From Haloferax sp. Q22 (GTDB taxonomy: Archaea > Halobacteriota > Halobacteria > Halobacteriales > Haloferacaceae), in NCBI RefSeq assembly GCF_001482285.1, contig NZ_LOEP01000005.1, forward strand, positions 124,001 through 188,000: a stretch of 64,000 nt of DNA. The letters are read 5' to 3'. Position 1 is the first letter of the stretch; each line of letters begins with the position of its first letter. This document shows positions 62,879 through 64,000 of this stretch, piece by piece. The translations under genes and the position numbers were made by a program. The notes beneath the pieces are model-generated. The model searched no databases. It saw nothing but the letters and a program-made list of their open reading frames with translations, and was not told the DNA's origin.

Positions 62879-63907
62879 ATGGCCCGCGAGAACCTCCGCG
62901 CGACGGTGCTCGGTTTCGCAGCGGCGGTCGTCGTCTTTGCCGTCCTGTTCTACTTCGCGGGCGTGGACGAACTCATCGACCGGGTGACGATGGCCGAGCC
63001 GACCTACCTGGTCGCCATCTTCGCCATCACGCTCGTCTGGCTCGTCTCGTGGGGCGCGTCGCTGAAGACCGTCCTCGGCGTACTCGGCGTGGATGTCTCG
63101 ACCGTCCGCTCGTTTCTCATCTTCACGGGCGCGACGTTCTCGAACAACATCACCCCGTTCGGACAGGCGGGCGGCGAGCCCGTGACCGCGCTTCTCATCT
63201 CCCGGAGCGCCGACACCGAGTACGAGACCGGACTGGCGGCCATCGCCAGCGTCGACACCATCAACTTCGTCCCCTCCATCACCATCGCGCTCATCGGCGC
63301 GGGCTACTACGCCACGGAGGTGACGCTCGGCCGCAACCTCGAAATCGCGCTCGTCGCCGTGGTCGGCCTCGCCGTCGGCGTGCCAGCGGCCGTCTACACC
63401 GCGTGGAAACGCCGTTACGACCTCGAACGACGGATTATCGGCGTTCTGACGCCGTTCATCCGAACCGTTTCGCGGTACGTTCCGCGGGTGTCGGTACCCA
63501 CGAACGACGGCATCGAGCGCCGCATCAACGGCTTCTTCCGCTCTATCGAGCGCGTCGGCCGGAACCCGCGGGGGCTGGCGGTCGCGCTCGGCCTGTCGGG
63601 GTTCGGCTGGTTCTGCCAGATGGTCGCGCTCTGGGTGGCGTTTCACGCCATCGGCGCGCCAATCGCGTTCTCCATCGCGCTGTTCGTCGTCCCCATCGGG
63701 GCGATAGCCGGCGTGACGCCGCTTCCCGGCGGCGCCGGCGGCATCGAGTGGACGCTTGCCATCCTCGTCGCCGCCGCGAGCTCCGCCGTCTCGTTTGACG
63801 TGGCGACCGCAGGCGTCGTCGTCTTCCGGGGGTTCGTCTACTGGGTGCCCGTCGTCCTCGGCGGCCTCGTGATGAGCACGGAGAGCGCGCGCGGGTGGCG
63901 GTCCTGA
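62879..63907 (+). CDS. Lysylphosphatidylglycerol-synthase-TM/UPF0104 family membrane protein
   Basis: A 342-aa multi-pass protein with about eight helices. PFGQAGGEPVTALLISR and TPLPGGAGGIEWTLA are typical of the UPF0104/AglD-like flippase-related family. Proteins of this group may move lipids or lipid-linked sugars across the membrane. Divergent from thiL. The bases after it to the right edge include a TTTAAA element near 63993 that could serve a gene beyond the window. Confidence 0.85.
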   Translation: MARENLRATVLGFAAAVVVFAVLFYFAGVDELIDRVTMAEPTYLVAIFAITLVWLVSWGASLKTVLGVLGVDVSTVRSFLIFTGATFSNNITPFGQAGGEPVTALLISRSADTEYETGLAAIASVDTINFVPSITIALIGAGYYATEVTLGRNLEIALVAVVGLAVGVPAAVYTAWKRRYDLERRIIGVLTPFIRTVSRYVPRVSVPTNDGIERRINGFFRSIERVGRNPRGLAVALGLSGFGWFCQMVALWVAFHAIGAPIAFSIALFVVPIGAIAGVTPLPGGAGGIEWTLAILVAAASSAVSFDVATAGVVVFRGFVYWVPVVLGGLVMSTESARGWRS

Positions 63908-64000
63908 CGCCGCGGACGCGGGCTGTCGGCCCGGCAGACGCCGGTCGGGGCGCAGGAGCCTCCAACCGCCCGTATCGGGCGAATACGATGCCTTTAAACG

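Overview
The window looks like a chromosome segment of a haloarchaeon, most probably Haloferax or a close relative. The DNA is GC-rich and the predicted proteins are acidic. Many genes have an archaeal TATA-like box about 25-30 bases before the start codon. There are Tat lipoproteins, a PGF-CTERM protein, a PitA-type chlorite-dismutase fusion, a class I lysyl-tRNA synthetase, a Kae1-Bud32 fusion and archaeal RNA polymerase subunits. All identifications come from reading the sequence; no database search was run.

Layout. 1-2653 (minus strand): assimilatory nitrate reductase nasA followed by mobA, which runs off the left edge. 2963-8321: AAA ATPase, two Tat lipoproteins, an MBL-fold hydrolase, small membrane proteins and a DUF5787-like gene. 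8559-15572: an information-processing cluster (aIF2-gamma, Fcf1-like PIN protein, Rpo7, Spt4, DUF359 dephospho-CoA kinase, S24e, Kae1-Bud32), then a DUF5808-like protein, RdgB, an ACT protein and a 58-aa membrane protein. 15611-24218: a PIN-like pair, tungstate transporter tupABC, a possible structured RNA, a TrkA protein, two membrane proteins, a flavoprotein oxidase and a pectinesterase.

24307-39286 is the main accessory region. A 14-bp sequence, the 3' end of a tRNA-Thr(GGT) gene, occurs three times: at 24307, at 26907, and in the intact tRNA gene at 39273-39344. Each of the two partial copies is followed within about 100 bases by a tyrosine recombinase. I read this as two elements integrated in tandem into one tRNA gene. 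Element 1 is about 2.6 kb and carries a class III nucleotide-cyclase-like protein and a small multi-pass membrane protein, a cyclase plus membrane-protein pairing that recalls Pycsar defence. Element 2 is about 12.4 kb and carries a complete type I restriction-modification operon (hsdM-hsdS-hsdR) coupled to a DUF45 metallopeptidase, a ribbon-helix-helix regulator with candidate operators, a cluster of strong palindromes and a DUF7845-like protein at the tRNA end.

39423-47698: a haloarchaeal conserved protein, an enoyl-CoA hydratase, nadE, tRNA-Gly(CCC) followed by a 450-bp tract of repeated tRNA 3' ends and hairpins, small zinc-ribbon and helical proteins, an acyltransferase, and a GH68-GH32 fructan/sucrose pair. 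47873-63907: aldo-keto reductase, small membrane proteins (one apparently frameshifted), pitA with a duplicated 3' end, a PDZ site-2 protease, a LURP-like protein, a PGF-CTERM protein, lysS-pyrH, moaE, a DUF7123-like protein, a second site-2 protease, thiL and a flippase-like membrane protein.

Functional links. nasA, mobA, moaE and tupABC all serve molybdenum/tungsten cofactor metabolism. The GH68, GH32 and pectinesterase genes suggest growth on plant sugars. The defence cargo lies within the tRNA-Thr elements.
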